Of a stretch of 64,000 nt of DNA, positions 24,107-38,200 are shown piece after piece. The position numbers and the translations under genes are program-made. Positions within the stretch are counted from its first letter, which is position 1. Each line of letters opens with the position of its first letter. Location: positions 14,385,787 to 14,449,786 of the forward strand of contig OU342821.1 of NCBI GenBank assembly GCA_910591455.2, given 5' to 3'. The notes under the pieces are model-generated. The model made no database searches and was not told the DNA's origin. It was given only the letters and a program-made list of their open reading frames with translations. This stretch comes from Pholis gunnellus. Its lineage: Eukaryota; Chordata; Actinopteri; Perciformes; Pholidae.

Positions 24107-24353
24107 CCAGCAGGGGCGCGTGTTGTGTTGTGCCAAAGACGTTTTGGTGACGTATGACGTTTGTCGCGAGCCGAGCCAGCCTACACACAACCGTGTTCAT
24201 TTCCAGGCCGGGTAGAACCCCAGCAACACCGCTGAAATCGGTTCAACCTATGAAGATTGGGCTTTTCAATCTCCATCCATCCTTTGAATAGACAACATTT
24301 TGTGGAAATATATCACCGTCACTGATCAGAAGATACATTAAGCCGTTGAGTTG
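24107..24353 (+). promoter_or_regulatory. prrc2b promoter and non-coding first exon
   Basis: The region is CpG-bearing and contains two close TGACGT half-sites (24148-24153 and 24155-24160), as bound by ATF/CREB proteins. A good splice donor, TTG|GTGAGT, ends the presumed non-coding exon at 24353. The matching acceptor TTTGTAG ends at 27205, just before the exon with the start codon. The transcription start is not determined. Confidence 0.65.
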
Positions 24354-27205
24354 GTGAGTTATGGAGGCAGGTGGTTCTGTGAAAATATCCCAATTTTGCT
24401 TGTCTTTCTCCGCTGCCCAGTTTTATTGTTGCTTTGTTCTGGGCAGCAGCCATTTTTAATCGCCGTGCCCTACATTACCATCGCTGTCGTGAGACCGTTC
24501 TGTAAAAAAAAAAAAACGAACGGTTGAAAATGTTAACATTGGTCTGTGTGTTTTTACAGACATTTCCCTTTAAAAAACAGTGTTTTTAATATTGCAATGC
24601 ACAAATGTGAATGCTGTGAAAACTCCCGGCCTACCAAGGTTGTTTTTGAAACACTAGCTTAGACTGGAAGTTAAACGGCATCGCTGTTTCGCTAGTTTTT
24701 GACTGGCGAAGCTAGCTAATGTTAAATAAGAACAAGTGGCTGTGTGTTGTGATATATACGTGCTAGCTTGTATATACAGAAAACGACCAAATGCATCCGT
24801 ATGTGCACAGTCTAATACGTGGTAAAATAAATAAATACGGTATGATAAACAGCTCCCCAGAAGCACAGCCACTGTTGGCCATGTTTACATAGCCACTGAC
24901 TTCAGTCACCAGCTAGCATATCTGACTAGTGATGGCTAGCAACACCACTTACGGTCCTTTTTGACGTTTGTGTTGTTACGTTTCAATTCAACGTAAGTTA
25001 TCGTTAATATTCGTTTTGACTTAATTACCTGCTAAATAGACTAGGCCTCTTTTTTGATTTTATATTAACAACGTCAGTTGTTTTTGTTGTTGTGCAGCGA
25101 ACTGGCTGGTGTGTAATGTGCTGGAATTAGCATTAGCTTCCATTGAGGTAACGACAGCTAACGTTAAGGAGGTCAAACGTTATTTTTGCTGCCGTCCAAA
25201 AGCATGTTATACTTAAAGCTTGTAAAGTCATATGTCGTGCTTGTTTCGTTTTATATTGATTGTCTGATTCAAATAGCCGTTAAAATGCAAACGGCCTCAA
25301 TGCATTTCTAATGTTAGCTGTCATAACGTTAGCTAACCAAATGTCACCTAACGCTAGGTTTGCAATTTTGGTGGTCCTTAAAGAAATGTTAGGGTTTATC
25401 TAAAATGAAAATATAACGGAATGGTATTATCTGTTTTAATACTCCGCTAAATCGAACTTGATGGACCGATGTTTTTCCTAGTAAATCCCGGTAAAAACGC
25501 CTATGCGGAGCTTCAACGCAGCGGCCTTCGATAACCTAAGTTACGTTACGGGTTGTCTGGTATTCGGCTGAAACGACCATCATTATTAGCATAGGCGTTT
25601 GTACAAAATATTCAAAACAACATCTGGGGGCTTTTATTGCTTTAATCTATATAAACAAAGAAACACGAGCATTTAGCCTACATTATGAAAGCCGTGTGTC
25701 TCCATCTATATCGTGTTGGTGCTTGTATTAAGCAATCACCTCGAAATGTTAGCGCAACTTAACGTTGTCTTGGTCAAAACCATTTTATTTATGATAAAAA
25801 AAAAAAAAATTCTGCTTTCCTGTGTATAACACGTTGGTGGATCTTGTTTTACTGCTATTGCTATAGTTTATTTTTGCAGCCACATCAGCTCAACTGGTAA
25901 ACCCAATGAATTAATTGCCGTTATATTTCAATTTAGTATTTACAGTGTCTTGCATAACTGTTTATCTACATGTTTTTGTTTACATCTGTCGTTAGTGCCA
26001 TTAGAGGTTACAGTAGTATGTCAGCATATTTCTGTGTGGTAACAAGGAGTGTTTGAGTGAACAATTTCTTGTTATTCAAGTATGTAACTTCAGGATTTTG
26101 TCAGACGTGAACTCTGGATAAGCACATTAGTGTTTTAGCTTAAACTAGTGCGTTGAGTGCTTGGTTCTAACTTAAACATATGTGCCACAATCCAAAGCTT
26201 TCCGACACACATTTAAACAGATTTTTCTCTCAAAAGGCTTAAAAACATTTCCCCTTTACTACTAGTGGCATCAAGCCAAACAGATGGTTAATGTGACAGA
26301 CTTCATTTTGTGGTGATCAAAGCATAGAACAAATATTTTTTGGAAATACCCAGAAGCGATGGAAACAATGTTCCCTTTTTCTCTGGATACTCCACACACC
26401 TGAGCTGTTATATCATACATTAAAAATGCTCAGATTGATTGGTGTCTGGTTTGAACACAGTGATTTTGTCTCATTCAAACCTGCGTAACATTGCTATTGG
26501 CATATAGAGAGCAGCATGTATGCAGCATTGGTTTTGATCACAGAAACTCAGAGTTGTTGACTTGTTTGTGTCTCTGCCCTCAGGCCAAGATATGAAATAA
26601 GCAAGAACTGTGAAATAAAGTTTCAAAGCAGTCTATGTCGACATGGAATAAATCACTGTTTCCCATTTAAAATCAAATGTGCATTTATGGACAGCGTCCC
26701 AATGTGTGCTGTGCAATGCCAATGGAGGGGGACCTGAGATTTATTTTATGCAAAGTGGATTTATTTTATTAATATATAGAACTTTGAAATTATAAATCCT
26801 ATGTTTACATTTCCATTTTTTTTTTGTAACCAAAAGACAAAACAAAAAAATTCAATGCCTCAATTATAATTTGCTGCTTTTTGCAGCTCCTGAAAATGAT
26901 TTTTTTCTTCTAAAATATGGTGTCTTTTCGTACTCGAGCATGAATTCACTATTGACATAATGTAGATACTACCCATCCTCACACAGTCAGGTAGATCAGG
27001 GCTCCAGACTAACTTTTCCACTGGTAGCACATGATCTGGTCCCACCCTTGTTTTGCCACAGCGTGGTATTATTCAGTGATGGAAATAACTAGTCGCAGTC
27101 CGGAGCCCTGAAGATGAACACATCCCCCACCTCGAAGGTTGAATGTTTTTTTTCTCACAGTGAGGTCTGTACTTAAGGACATTTCTTTTCCTCCCGTCTT
27201 TGTAG
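24354..27205 (+). other. First intron of prrc2b (5'UTR intron)
   Basis: The 2.85-kb intron is bounded by GTGAGT and TTTGTAG. It is AT-rich, with many GCTAGC/TTAGC words and a poly-A run near 25797-25810. I found no nested gene or convincing snoRNA. Confidence 0.65.
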
Positions 27206-27268
27206 AATCAGAAAGCACTGGAAAGAGGCGCAAAGAAAAATTTCCATACTCGATGACATTACATCGCA

Positions 27269-30200
27269 ATGTCCGATCGTTTGGGGCAAATAACCAAGTC
27301 CAAGGATGGGAAAAGCAAGTATTCCTCACTTAGCCTATTTGACAAGTACAAGGGAAAATCAATAGAAAATCAGAAAAACGCAGGTACGTTTGATCATTTA
27401 TTGTCTCTTCTCAATACTTGATTACTTTCTTTGCATCTCTTGTTACCGTGTGTCAGTCCCATTGTAAATCTCATTCCCCTTGCTTTATCTACCCGTGTTT
27501 TCTCTCCCAGTAGTTCCGCGACATGGCTTGCAGAGTCTTGGCAAAGTGGCCGCAGCCCGGCGCATGCCCCCACCTGCTCACCTGCCGAGCTTGAAGTCCG
27601 AAAACAAAGGAAACGACCCCAACGTGATTATTGTGCCGAAGGACGGTACAGGATGGGCGAACAAGCAGGAACAACCCGATCAAAAGAGGTGAGGGTAGAA
27701 TGGTTTAAACTCTCTCTAAACTACCCACTTATCTAAGCATTACATCAAAGTTCAGGGAAACCTACTTTGCTACAAGTCATTATTTTATAGCTTAATTTAT
27801 GATACGTTGGCAAATATAGCTTTTGTGGTTTTTGGTCATAAAGATGTAGGCTGTGGATCAATGAAAGAAAACAAGTTAACTACACTGGGTGCAATGGAAT
27901 GGTGCATTCTAACAGACCAGTATCGACTTAATACACGTTTATCCTTCTCAGAAGGCAACGTCAGGGAAAAATTTCAATAAAGCTTTGAGTTTTGTAAAAT
28001 TCTTATGATTAGAGATAGTTGCTCTTACCTTTTTATCAAGTCATTGTACCTGTAGCCCGCTTAGACACATTTTAACAAAACTTGTTTTTCTTGTAGTTCT
28101 ATTGCATCAATTCCACAGCTGCCGGAGTTGCAGCCACAGCTGGCTTTACAGAAATCTGTCTCCAATCTTCAGAAGCCCTCACCGGTAGCCAACCAGGAGG
28201 TGTGTATGTGTTGCTGTGGTCATGTACAACATGTGATATTTATAAATCATCAGGATTAACTTCTGTCTATAATTAGATTTTAGAGAAGCGCTCCTTAATA
28301 CAAATTAAATATATTTTTAAGAAAACGAGGAAATTAGGACTTAAAATACCTTTTCATTTCCACAGAACGCAAACACAGGTGGACCAAAGCAATGGGCCCA
28401 GCTAAATGGAAAGGCAGTAGAGCAAGATGGTGAGTCATCTCAGATGTATCTGTAATTGAGAGTGAGGTGTGTTTTAAAATCAAGAGACGTGCTAATGTCC
28501 ATATGGTGTCCCCCCCCCCCCCCCCCCACACGCCTTTGCCACTACTCTTCTGTTTGCGCAAGGCAGACAAAATGTTTTTCTTAATGCAACTTCTTTCATC
28601 GACAACATCAGGTTCAAGGGCCTTAAACCGACTTCAGCCCTTCTCTCACGAGGAATTTCCCACGCTGAAGGCAGCTGGAGAACAGGACAGGGCTGGCAAG
28701 GAAAGAAGCGGCTTCGATCCGTCGTATGGGCCCGGACCAAGCCTCCGCCCCCAGAGTAAGTCTTCACTCAGAAATGGTCTGGCCATCTCATAGATAACAG
28801 GATCTTTGCTGAAAAAGCAAATTATTAAATTGGCCCATTTAAGATGCTCTGGATTAGCTGTTCCAGTGTTTCTGACATTTGAACTCTCCCCACTTTAAGA
28901 TGTGACGAGCTGGAGGGAAGGTGGTGGCAGGAACCTTCAGCCCTCGTCCCTGACCCTCGGCTTGCCAGCTGAACCTGAGGTGAAGCTCACTGCCCTGGTT
29001 GAGAATGGCAGCCCTCCCGCCTCATCTCACCCCCCTTCTGCCACCGGCACAACCTCCTCTAGTGTAGCGACGGCTCAGTCCCCAGTCCTCGACCCCAAGG
29101 AGCCGTCACTGCGACCCGCCCAGCCTCTCCGCAGAACAACCATCCCTACTGCTCTGCAGTATCAGCTTCACCACACTTCGACTGCTGTCTACCATGACAT
29201 GTTGCCTGCATTTGTAAGTACTATGTGAGATAGCCAGAAACAACACAAATCCTTTTGACGGCTTGTTGTTTTTCTAGTATGAACACATTGTGTCCTGCTG
29301 TTTTCAGATGTGCTCTAAAGACACGCGTGAAGCCCCAGGTACCGACCACGTTCCTGCCACTGTAGCAGCTCCAGCCCGATTTGAGAGCAAACCCACCTTT
29401 AGACAGGGCTACACCAAACCTGAAGTTGTCAAGTAAGTACATTCACAATGTGAGAGCATTCATCCATTAATTAGGTAGTTTGACAGTCTGGAGAGCAAAA
29501 GAGGCAAAGCGCATTGGCAGGTATGCAATCTTGGAAGTCCTCGGCTGTCTTGTGACAATGATTTAGATTAATAAACTGTCTACTTGTGAAACACACCGAT
29601 CGTAGACGTCATCTCTTCACTCTTACTCCAGTCTCATCTGTCGTCAGACCGAAAGCCAATGGGTTCTGAGATTGGGCTAATTTGTCTTTCTACCACCTCT
29701 GATTGCAGTGGCGATGTTAGAAGAGAGAACCGCTTTGTTCGTGCTCCACCTCGACCCTCTTCTCAGCCCATCCGCAGGCCTGGAGACAGACCGCAACGTC
29801 CAGCCATCATCAACCCAGACGACCTGAAAGATCTGGATGAGCTCGACAATGACTGTGAGGATGGGTGGGCAGGTCAGTATTTTTAAGACTCGTGTTAACC
29901 GCCTTCACCCCCCTCCTATAGGAGGCCAAATCAAAAGTTGAAAAGTTAATAGAAAAGTAAGATGATAATCACAATCACTGGCTGTAATGGAGCTCTGTTT
30001 ACAGACAGGAACTCCCACATAGTTTTTCCTGTTTCCCAGCTGAGAGCATGCAGATAGGATACCAACGCCTGTTCCCAATGCTCTATATCTCATCCTACAT
30101 TCCTGCCGCTGACTGTTACTTTGTTTCTCTAGGACTCCATGAGGAAGTTGACTACAGTGAGAAGCTTAAGTTCAGTGATGACGAAGATGACCCCACCGGT

Positions 30201-32200
30201 GATAAACGCAGGATGTGGTGAGATTTTTCCCGATGGCCCAGTGATGCTCTAAATAAGATTAAACTCTTGTGTTATTTTTTTTTTTACATAATTTAAAGGG
30301 CTCCGGGTTAAATTTTGATGTTATTTTTTTAGGACTGAATGGGAGAGAGAGAACCAGCGTGAGTGCCAGTCCTCCCTAAATTCAGGTGAGGTGCCTTACC
30401 CTCAGGAGGGCACTGAGGAGAGCTATTCCTTCCAACATCACCATCACGAGCAGCCCAGGAAGACCAACAGCAGACATCTCTCTACGGACACCCTGGTAAC
30501 AACAAACTGTTGTGTTTTTCCACTCTCATCCTCCTCTGAGATGACTCTAATGTTAACTTATTATGATGTTATCCACAGTTATAACACATCTTGTTCTTTA
30601 ATCCCTCTGTGACTGCAACACTGCAGAGCATATGAATAGCAGTGAGACTGTCATTGTGAATTTGGAGCGATGACCTTGCAGTAACCATAGAGTGTCTGAC
30701 TACTTTTCACTTGCCGTGCCTCTTGTTTGGCAACTGAAAACAACGTGACAGACATAATAGAAATACAGATTATGTTTCTGTTTTTTTGGCCCTTAAGTTC
30801 CCTAAACTAAACGAGTACAGTTGCACGTTGGAGGTACTTATTTGATATTTTCTTTTTGTCAATGCGAGTGGATGGACTTGGCAGACAATGTAATTTAGGG
30901 TATCTTTAAATCTAGATATTTTTTATATTCTCTAATATATACCTCTCCCTTGAACTGCCTTTGTACCGTCTCTAGGCCCAGCAGAAAAATCAAGGTGAGC
31001 CACTGGCGGACCAAGATGATCATCAGCGCCAGTCTCAGGCTCCAGCCAGAGCAAAGTATGTGTCACCTGAGCTGCTGGAGGCTGTTGAGCGAGCTCGCAG
31101 ACGCCGGGAGGAGGAGGAGAGGTGTGCCCGCGAGGAGCGGCTGGCTGCCTGTGCTGAAAAACTCAAAAAGCTGGATGAGAAGTTTGGGAAGACTGAAAGG
31201 CCGACATCAAGAACAGAGGAGGGCCAGAAAGAGGGAGAGGGCAAAGAGGTTCCACTGTCCCCAGACAGGGAAGAGAGTAAAGGCCACAATGAGAACTGGC
31301 AGTACAGCACAAAAGGTAAAAACCAGCTTGTAGATGTGTACATGTGCCTACTTATCGCAGATCATCATGGCATTTTCTAAGCATGTTCTGTGATCAAATG
31401 TTTTTTACAGAAGGAAGTGAGTGTCCCCAAGACAGCTCTCCCGGCCATAGTTACCGCGATGAACCCGCTTTCTCTAACTACCGTGCCAATGAGGATGAAG
31501 GCCAGGAGCCCTCCTCCCCCCCAGGAGACTACAGTGGACGTCATCCCTCCAAACCTATCCCGCCCCGCTTTCAAAAGCAGCCCCAGCCACAGCACCATCA
31601 ACAGCAGGTCAGCACCGGCTGATGCACCTTCTAACCCATATATTCGTTGTGCACAATCTCTTAGAAGTGTATTTGTTGCATGCATTCTACAGGAACAAGT
31701 ATACAAGATGCAGCACTGGCAGCAGTCAGGTCACACTGCCCCGTCCGGCTCAAGCCACAGCCAGCGGGGCTACTATCCCCCACATGTTCTCGGGTTCGAT
31801 CCCCGCTGGATGATGATGCCGCCTTTCATGGATCCCCGTATGACCCAAGGACGAACTCCTGTGGACTACTACCCCAGTGCTGTCCACTCTTCAGGTGAGC
31901 AATAACGCATACTTTCACGTCTGTAATCACACTTTCCTCAGGGTTTTTGTTAATCATGAGGCTATGAACTTCAAACACCGATTTATTTTCAGCAGGAATG
32001 ATGAAACCCATGATGCATCCAGACCACCTGAACAGCCCTGGTTCCGATGAGGGATGCCATTCCAACCTGCACCAGGAGAGGAGAACCCCTTCCACTGAGC
32101 CGTACCCCATGTGGAACCAAGATGGCTACCCCATGCGCAGCTTCACTCCACCTTACCAGAGACCGCATGAAAGCTCGGACAGTGGCCAGCCAGATGACAG
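27269..32200 (+). other. prrc2b: prrc2b coding exons 1-14
   Basis: Exons: 27269-27383, 27511-27688, 28097-28199, 28366-28429, 28612-28755, 28900-29213, 29308-29432, 29709-29872, 30133-30217, 30333-30495, 30976-31315, 31411-31607, 31693-31894, 31996-32200. All borders are GT-AG and reading frame is kept across each junction. The first exon carries 5'UTR from 27206. Exon 10 has an internal GTGAGG that would break the frame if used, so the longer exon ending at 30495 was chosen. Exon 14 has a tandem acceptor and could begin at 31993. A poly-C run (about 28510-28527) sits in intron 4. Confidence 0.9.
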
Positions 32201-35200
32201 GTCAGTTATTGTGTTTTAAATATTAGAGCCGTTGAATTTTGCAGTCCTTAGATTAAGGCATTCTTTCATTGGAACTGGCCTCACAAAACATTCCCATGTA
32301 AAACCCTGCTTACTGACATTGGCCTCTGTCTGTTTTTGTCATTCTTCATCTTCTTTTGTCTCTTTTTTTCTTCCACAGAAGTGATGTGGCCTGCACCCAA
32401 CAGGACTCCTATGAAGAGAGGGCCAATGAGTGCTTGAGCCACCCCCGAGATGATATCCCCCATCATGCTTACCAGAGCCGAGGCCCAGACAGAGAACACC
32501 AACACCATGACCAAGGCTTGCTGACCACTGCTCAGAACCACTCCTTGGGTCATGCCGATAGTGATTACCCAAAACAAGACTCGAGAGACAAGCAGCAGAA
32601 AGATGGCGGTGAATCTCACGATGAGAACTTGGACAACTGGAAAAGAGATGGAGGCCAGAAACCAGATGGAGGACTCAACAATGTCCAAAGCCAGTGGTCC
32701 GAGCCCAGTTCCAGTTCCAGTAGTAGTGTTGGCCAGCCATCTGAGAGCACTGGGCGCACCTTGTCTCGCAGAACTGGGCCCATCAAGAAACCAGTACTCA
32801 AGGCTCTCAAAGTCGAAGATAAAGAGAATGAGAAGCCTAAACCTGAGCCCGAGGAGAAGCCCGTACCCTACCGCTTGGAGAAAGAAGTCCTTACTAACGT
32901 TTACGACTTGAAGAGAGATAACCAGCCTGCCAGCAACAGGCGTTCAGCATCACCTGTTGTTGAGAAGCAGCCCGAAGAGAGGCAGCGACAGTCACCAGCT
33001 CCCACCAAAACAGACAGGCCTCTGAGCACCCACAGCGATGACTCTCCCAAAGAGAGCACATGGGACAGTGGCAAGAACCAGTCACCGAGAGAAAGCCAGG
33101 AAATTCGGGAGCCTCAAGCACCACGGCGCAACAACTGGATCTTCATTGATGAAGAACAAGCCTTTGGTGCAGTCAGGGGAACAGGGAGAGGCCGCAGTCG
33201 AGGAGGATTTAGGGAATTTAGCTCAAGAGGTGGAACCCGTGGTGGCCGAGTTGGAGACAATCTCAGGGGGGCTTACAACAACAACAACAGCATTAGTGGC
33301 CCTCAGCGGACAGGCAGAGGCAGAGCAACTAGGGACCTTGTCACGGTGGAGGAGTTCCAGAGGGGCAAGCCCCGCAGGCGCAATGTCAGTGAGACCTTAA
33401 GCGAAACCTCAGAGTATGAGGAACTGCCCAAGAGGCGCCGCGAGAAGGGATCTGAAAATGGAGAAGGTTACACAGAGTCTGGAGAAGTCCGTAAGGCTGA
33501 TAGAGACTCCTGGAGATCCAACAAGGTGTACACAGATGACCAGGCGGCCCAAGATTCTAGAGAAAAGACCAAGGCCAGCAGGGGTTTCGGAGGTCGCATG
33601 CTGCCTCCCAGACTGAACACCACTGGAAGTTACAGTCGAGGCTTTGGAGGACCCAGGGACATTTCTACATGGAGGGGCCGTGGGCCCCAGTTTAGTAGCA
33701 CTGGTGGCTCCATGCAAGAAAATGGTTATGGTCCCGGAGCTGAGACTACTTACACCCGCAGACCCCCTGTTGAACGCGAGGCTCTCAACTACCCGCCTAA
33801 ATTCACCGGCTCCTTCGTGGAAAACGGCACAGAGGACCGTGAAGGAGAGTACTACTTCGACAACGACAACCCTGACAGGCAGATGATAAGAAGGCGGCGT
33901 CCACCCCGTCAGGACAAGCCTCCACGCTTCCGTCGTCTACAACAAGATCCTCAGCCTGGCTCAAACCAGTGGACGAGCGACGAGTACATCAATGGAGAGT
34001 TTGCAAACCCCTGGCCTGCTCGCCCCAAAGGCAGCGGGGAGGAGAACTGGCCCAGCGGCCACTACTCTAGTGGACGCCCAAGCCAGCACGGTCAGGCAGA
34101 GGAATGGGAGACCGGATCAGAGAACAGCGACTTTGACTGGAGAGAGAAGCGAGGTGGAGGCGGAGGCCCGGCTAAACAAGGACACGGTGATATTCCCTCA
34201 GACTCTGGCCACGGGGAGCCAGGCTCTGGCGAGAAGAGGGAACTTTGCAAGAGGAGCTTCTCCAGCCAGAGACCGTTGGTGGAACGGCAGAACAGGAAAG
34301 GAGAGCCGTCACTGCTGGAAGTGAGCAAGATGTCACGTACGCCTGATAATCCGCCCTCTTCCAACAGGAGTGATAGTTGGCAGAATGGAGGGACTTCTTG
34401 TAAAAGGTGTGGTGAATCATAGAACAAAACTTAATGTTGAAATAATAATCTTTCTCTACATCATTGAGCCTGAAATTCAAGTCATCCTGATTCTTTTTCT
34501 TGTTGCTCCAGCTGCCCCTGTAGCCTTTGCTGAGCTTAATTTGCTAACTGAAATATATGTTTTAGATATTTGTTTTTAAGTTCCAAAATGAGACTTATTT
34601 GACCACAAGTTTCTCAGATGTTATTAGGTTATTGTTCATTTTTTTATGTCAGAATCCCCAGTTAAAACCCCTTTGTCTCTCCCTTTCCTGTTTTTCCAGC
34701 AGAAGCCCGGAGGAGTGTGGCTCAGTCTACAGCATAGAGCAACCAGAGGAGCGGGAGCCCAATGAACCCTCAGGGAAGAAAATGGACAAGGAACTGAAGC
34801 AAGGATCTATCAAGACGGACATGACGGAAAATCTTTCCCAGTATGAGCTCAGCAGCTACCCAAGTGAGTTTTTTTCTTTTTGTGTTCTCCGTGTTGATAG
34901 AAATGAAATGAACAATTCTGAAGGTGAACTGTTGCCCATATACATTTTAAAAGTCCCTGGAGAATTGTTGCTGCTACATTTCTATATTTCTAGGATGGAT
35001 GCTGATCTATTTTCAGCTAAAAAACAATCTGATGATGATGCACGTTGCATACTGTTCACATCTGCAGTTCCTACCTATCTGCAGATCATTTTTGCATTGA
35101 CCACATGCCTGTTTTGTAGTTGATGGGGACTCAGGGGGACCAGTTTCAAATCCAGATGGATACCAGGATGCCTTGTCCAAAAAGCAAAGACGCCCACAGG

Positions 35201-38200
35201 AGGACGACAGGAGGAGGAAGGAGCAGGGATCTGCTGTAAGTTAACATATGCTCTGTAGTCATGCCAGGGATAAACACAAAGTGTGTAGTTACTGAAGCTT
35301 TTTATTATCGTTGTTGCCTGTGTCAGGTTCCAGTGAAGAACAGGACCATTGCTTCCAAGATACCACCACGCTTTGCAAAAAAGCAGGGAAGCATGAGCCT
35401 CGAACAACCCGAGGACGCGCTGTCTTCCAACAACCTGGGAACTGAAATCTGGGAGACCAACAGTTCAGGTAGTAGACAGACCCAACTCTGTGACAACGCT
35501 TTGTTTTTGATGCTTTTGTCAATGCTATTAAGCAGTAACATTATTTTAGAGCATCTTTGTTTTATTGTAACACACAGCAGAATATAGCTTTGTAGCTCTC
35601 TATTTATCAATTTCATAGATGGTTCAAGGCTTTTTTTTGTGAATGGAAATTGTGTGAAAAGAGACGGATTGATTGCATTCTTCACTAATGGCGTTCATTT
35701 GTCTTTTTCTTTAGCTCTTTCAGTACAGTCTTCAGGGGGAGACTCGTGGACTAAACAGGTGTCTTACACTGGGAGCGAGCCCAACTCTGAGGTAGTACAA
35801 TGCAGTTGCTCACTGGAACTTATACTGCATATATTCTCTGAATCCTGGTTTTGTTTTATTATTAACAAATAACAAGTTGGCTACAACATTGAGAAACGTC
35901 AACCAATCGCTGCCTTGTCTTCTTCTTGGCCAGGACTCTGATGCCGGCCCAGAGCAGAATAAAGAACAGCACAAGCCAGGGCCCATCGGAAATGAACGCT
36001 CCCTAAAGCACCGCAAGGGGTCCGAAGGTGTCGATCGGCTGGAAGGTGGCCCGATAACGCCGGTCAATGGTGTGGACCTCCACGTGGACACCGTGCTGCC
36101 TGTGCCTCCTATTGAGTTTGGCGTCAGTGCCAAAGACTCTGATTTCAGCCTTCAACCGGGCTCCACCGCAGTTCCCGTGTCCAATCCTGTCAACAAGCTT
36201 CAGGACGTACTTACTACCAATGTGAGAGTATATCTGTACTTATGTGGTGTTTTAAAATAACTAGTGGTAATCCAAATGCGTTAATGATGCGACAATAGTC
36301 ACAGGAATTGTCAATACAATGCTCGCAACTGATTAATCCTAAACTTGTGTTTGTTTTTAAACAGACTGTTCTCAATCAGAGTATCCCCATGCTGCGTTCC
36401 AACCACCTGCAGCCTGGCATTAACCTCAACCCCCTCTCCTTCCCCAGTGCTGACCTCACTCTCAAGGTATTTGATTTACAATCCATTAAGGCAAAACTGA
36501 CTGTGTTATTCAAACATGTCACATCAACCATAAATGTTTCTTTTTCTTCAGATGGAATCGGCCCGCAAAGCGTGGGAGAACTCCCAGTCCCTCCCCGAGC
36601 AGGGCTCTCCTGGCGGAGTTGTCTCCGGTGGTCAGCCGCCCTGCAGCATTGGCTCCTCCAGCGGTGTCAGCTACAGCTCTTTTGGAGGTGTTTCAATGCC
36701 TCCAATGCCTGTGGCGTCAGTGGCACCTTCCATGTCCATGCAAGGTAAAGCTGCATTTCATTTTCTCTATTTGATGAGGGCTTAATCTTTTGAGTGGAAC
36801 TAAACTGAAAGCTTGTTGTTTTTCCCTTTTTTTTTTCCGTAGGTAATCATATTCCCCCGTTGTATCTGGATGGTCATGTTTTTCCCAGCCAGCCCCGCCT
36901 CGTACCTCCCACCATGACCCAGCAGCAGACCTACCAACAGGTAGCGAGATAGACGCACACACACATACACACCCACACAGACAACTTGTGCTTTGTTTGT
37001 GTTTTAGCAGAATTGTCATCATGTTAGTTTTGTTCATCCATTCAGGCGGCGGCCGCCCAGCAGATTCCGATCTCTTTGCACACGTCTCTTCAGGCCCAGG
37101 CTCAGTTGGGGCTTCGGGGAGGTCTGCCCGTCTCTCAGTCCCAAGATATGTTCTCCTCCATTCCCCCCTTCAGGTACTGCCACCTCGATCTATCAAGGAA
37201 TTTCCACTGGTCCCGTTAATTAGCTTCACTTTAGTCACATTATCCATGTAGTTTTATCGTTTTCCTCATACTGCTGCCCTGCTGTGTCTCGGTCCTTTCA
37301 GGTCCCAGGTTTACATGCACCCCAACCTGTCACAGCCCAGCCCCATGGTGCTGTCGGGTGGAGCCCCTCTCAAGGGGCCCTACTCGCCTTTCCCCGGCAT
37401 GCAGCCCTCAGACATGGTCAAGACGCAGTCAGGCTCCCACTACCAGCCCATGAATGGCAGCCAGCAGCTAGTCTACGACAGCCAGATGAACCAAGGGCCC
37501 GGTATGGGCTCCTCCCAGCTAATGGACTCTCAGCTCATCCAGGTTAGTGGATTGCTGAAGATAATATTCCCCTTGATGCTGCTAAATAATGTTCCTGTTA
37601 GCTCCCCCACGTATAAGCCTTCATGGCATGATCAGACCATCATTGGACAACGTTTACATTACAATCCTTGTTTTCACTAGGTGGCCATGCCACTACCTGG
37701 CTCTCAGCTGCGCTACGGCTCAGCTCAGCAGCATCTCATCCTGCCACAGTCGATCCAGCTGCAGCAGGGACAGAACCTGTCAGTTGGGGGCCCACGCCGA
37801 ATGCTGCCACCTGGTTCCCAGGCTGCGGTCATGACCGGCAGCCGAGAGGTGGGACTTACTGATCTTATGACGCTCAACCCCAAAAACTGCTCTGTTCAGG
37901 GATTAGTGCAAACATGGACGTCAAACTCCATTTTATCCCTCAAAAACATGTAGACAAATAAAATACTGCATAACTCTTATCTATAAAACGTCTATAATTG
38001 TTTATGTGACAATATGTCTTTCTCATTGCCATATTCTCAGGGCTCACAGATGGAAATGAAAGGCTTTCAGTATTCTGATAAGCCCAATCATTCCCAAGGC
38101 ATGCCCGGAGGGTCCTACAGGTGAGTGGAAATGACTTATAATAGAAGAAATCTGTCTTAAACAGACATGAAGCTTTGCTCTGTCAACAATTGAGAGGTGG

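Noticed and set aside
23988..24200. Minus-strand frame divergent from prrc2b
   Set aside because: Short, low-complexity and overlapping the promoter; no homology recognised.
31792..31803. tRNA/Pol III B-box-like GGTTCGATCCCC
   Set aside because: It lies inside prrc2b exon 13, encodes the conserved GFDPRW, and has no cloverleaf or A box around it.
32281..32688. Minus-strand open frame of 135 codons
   Set aside because: Antisense shadow of prrc2b exon 15, which has clear homology on the plus strand.
36222..36364. Possible C/D snoRNA (ATGATGC ... CTGA) in a prrc2b intron, looked for because human PRRC2B introns host SNORD62
   Set aside because: The C box is off consensus, there is no terminal stem, and I found no antisense to the expected 18S site here or in other prrc2b introns.
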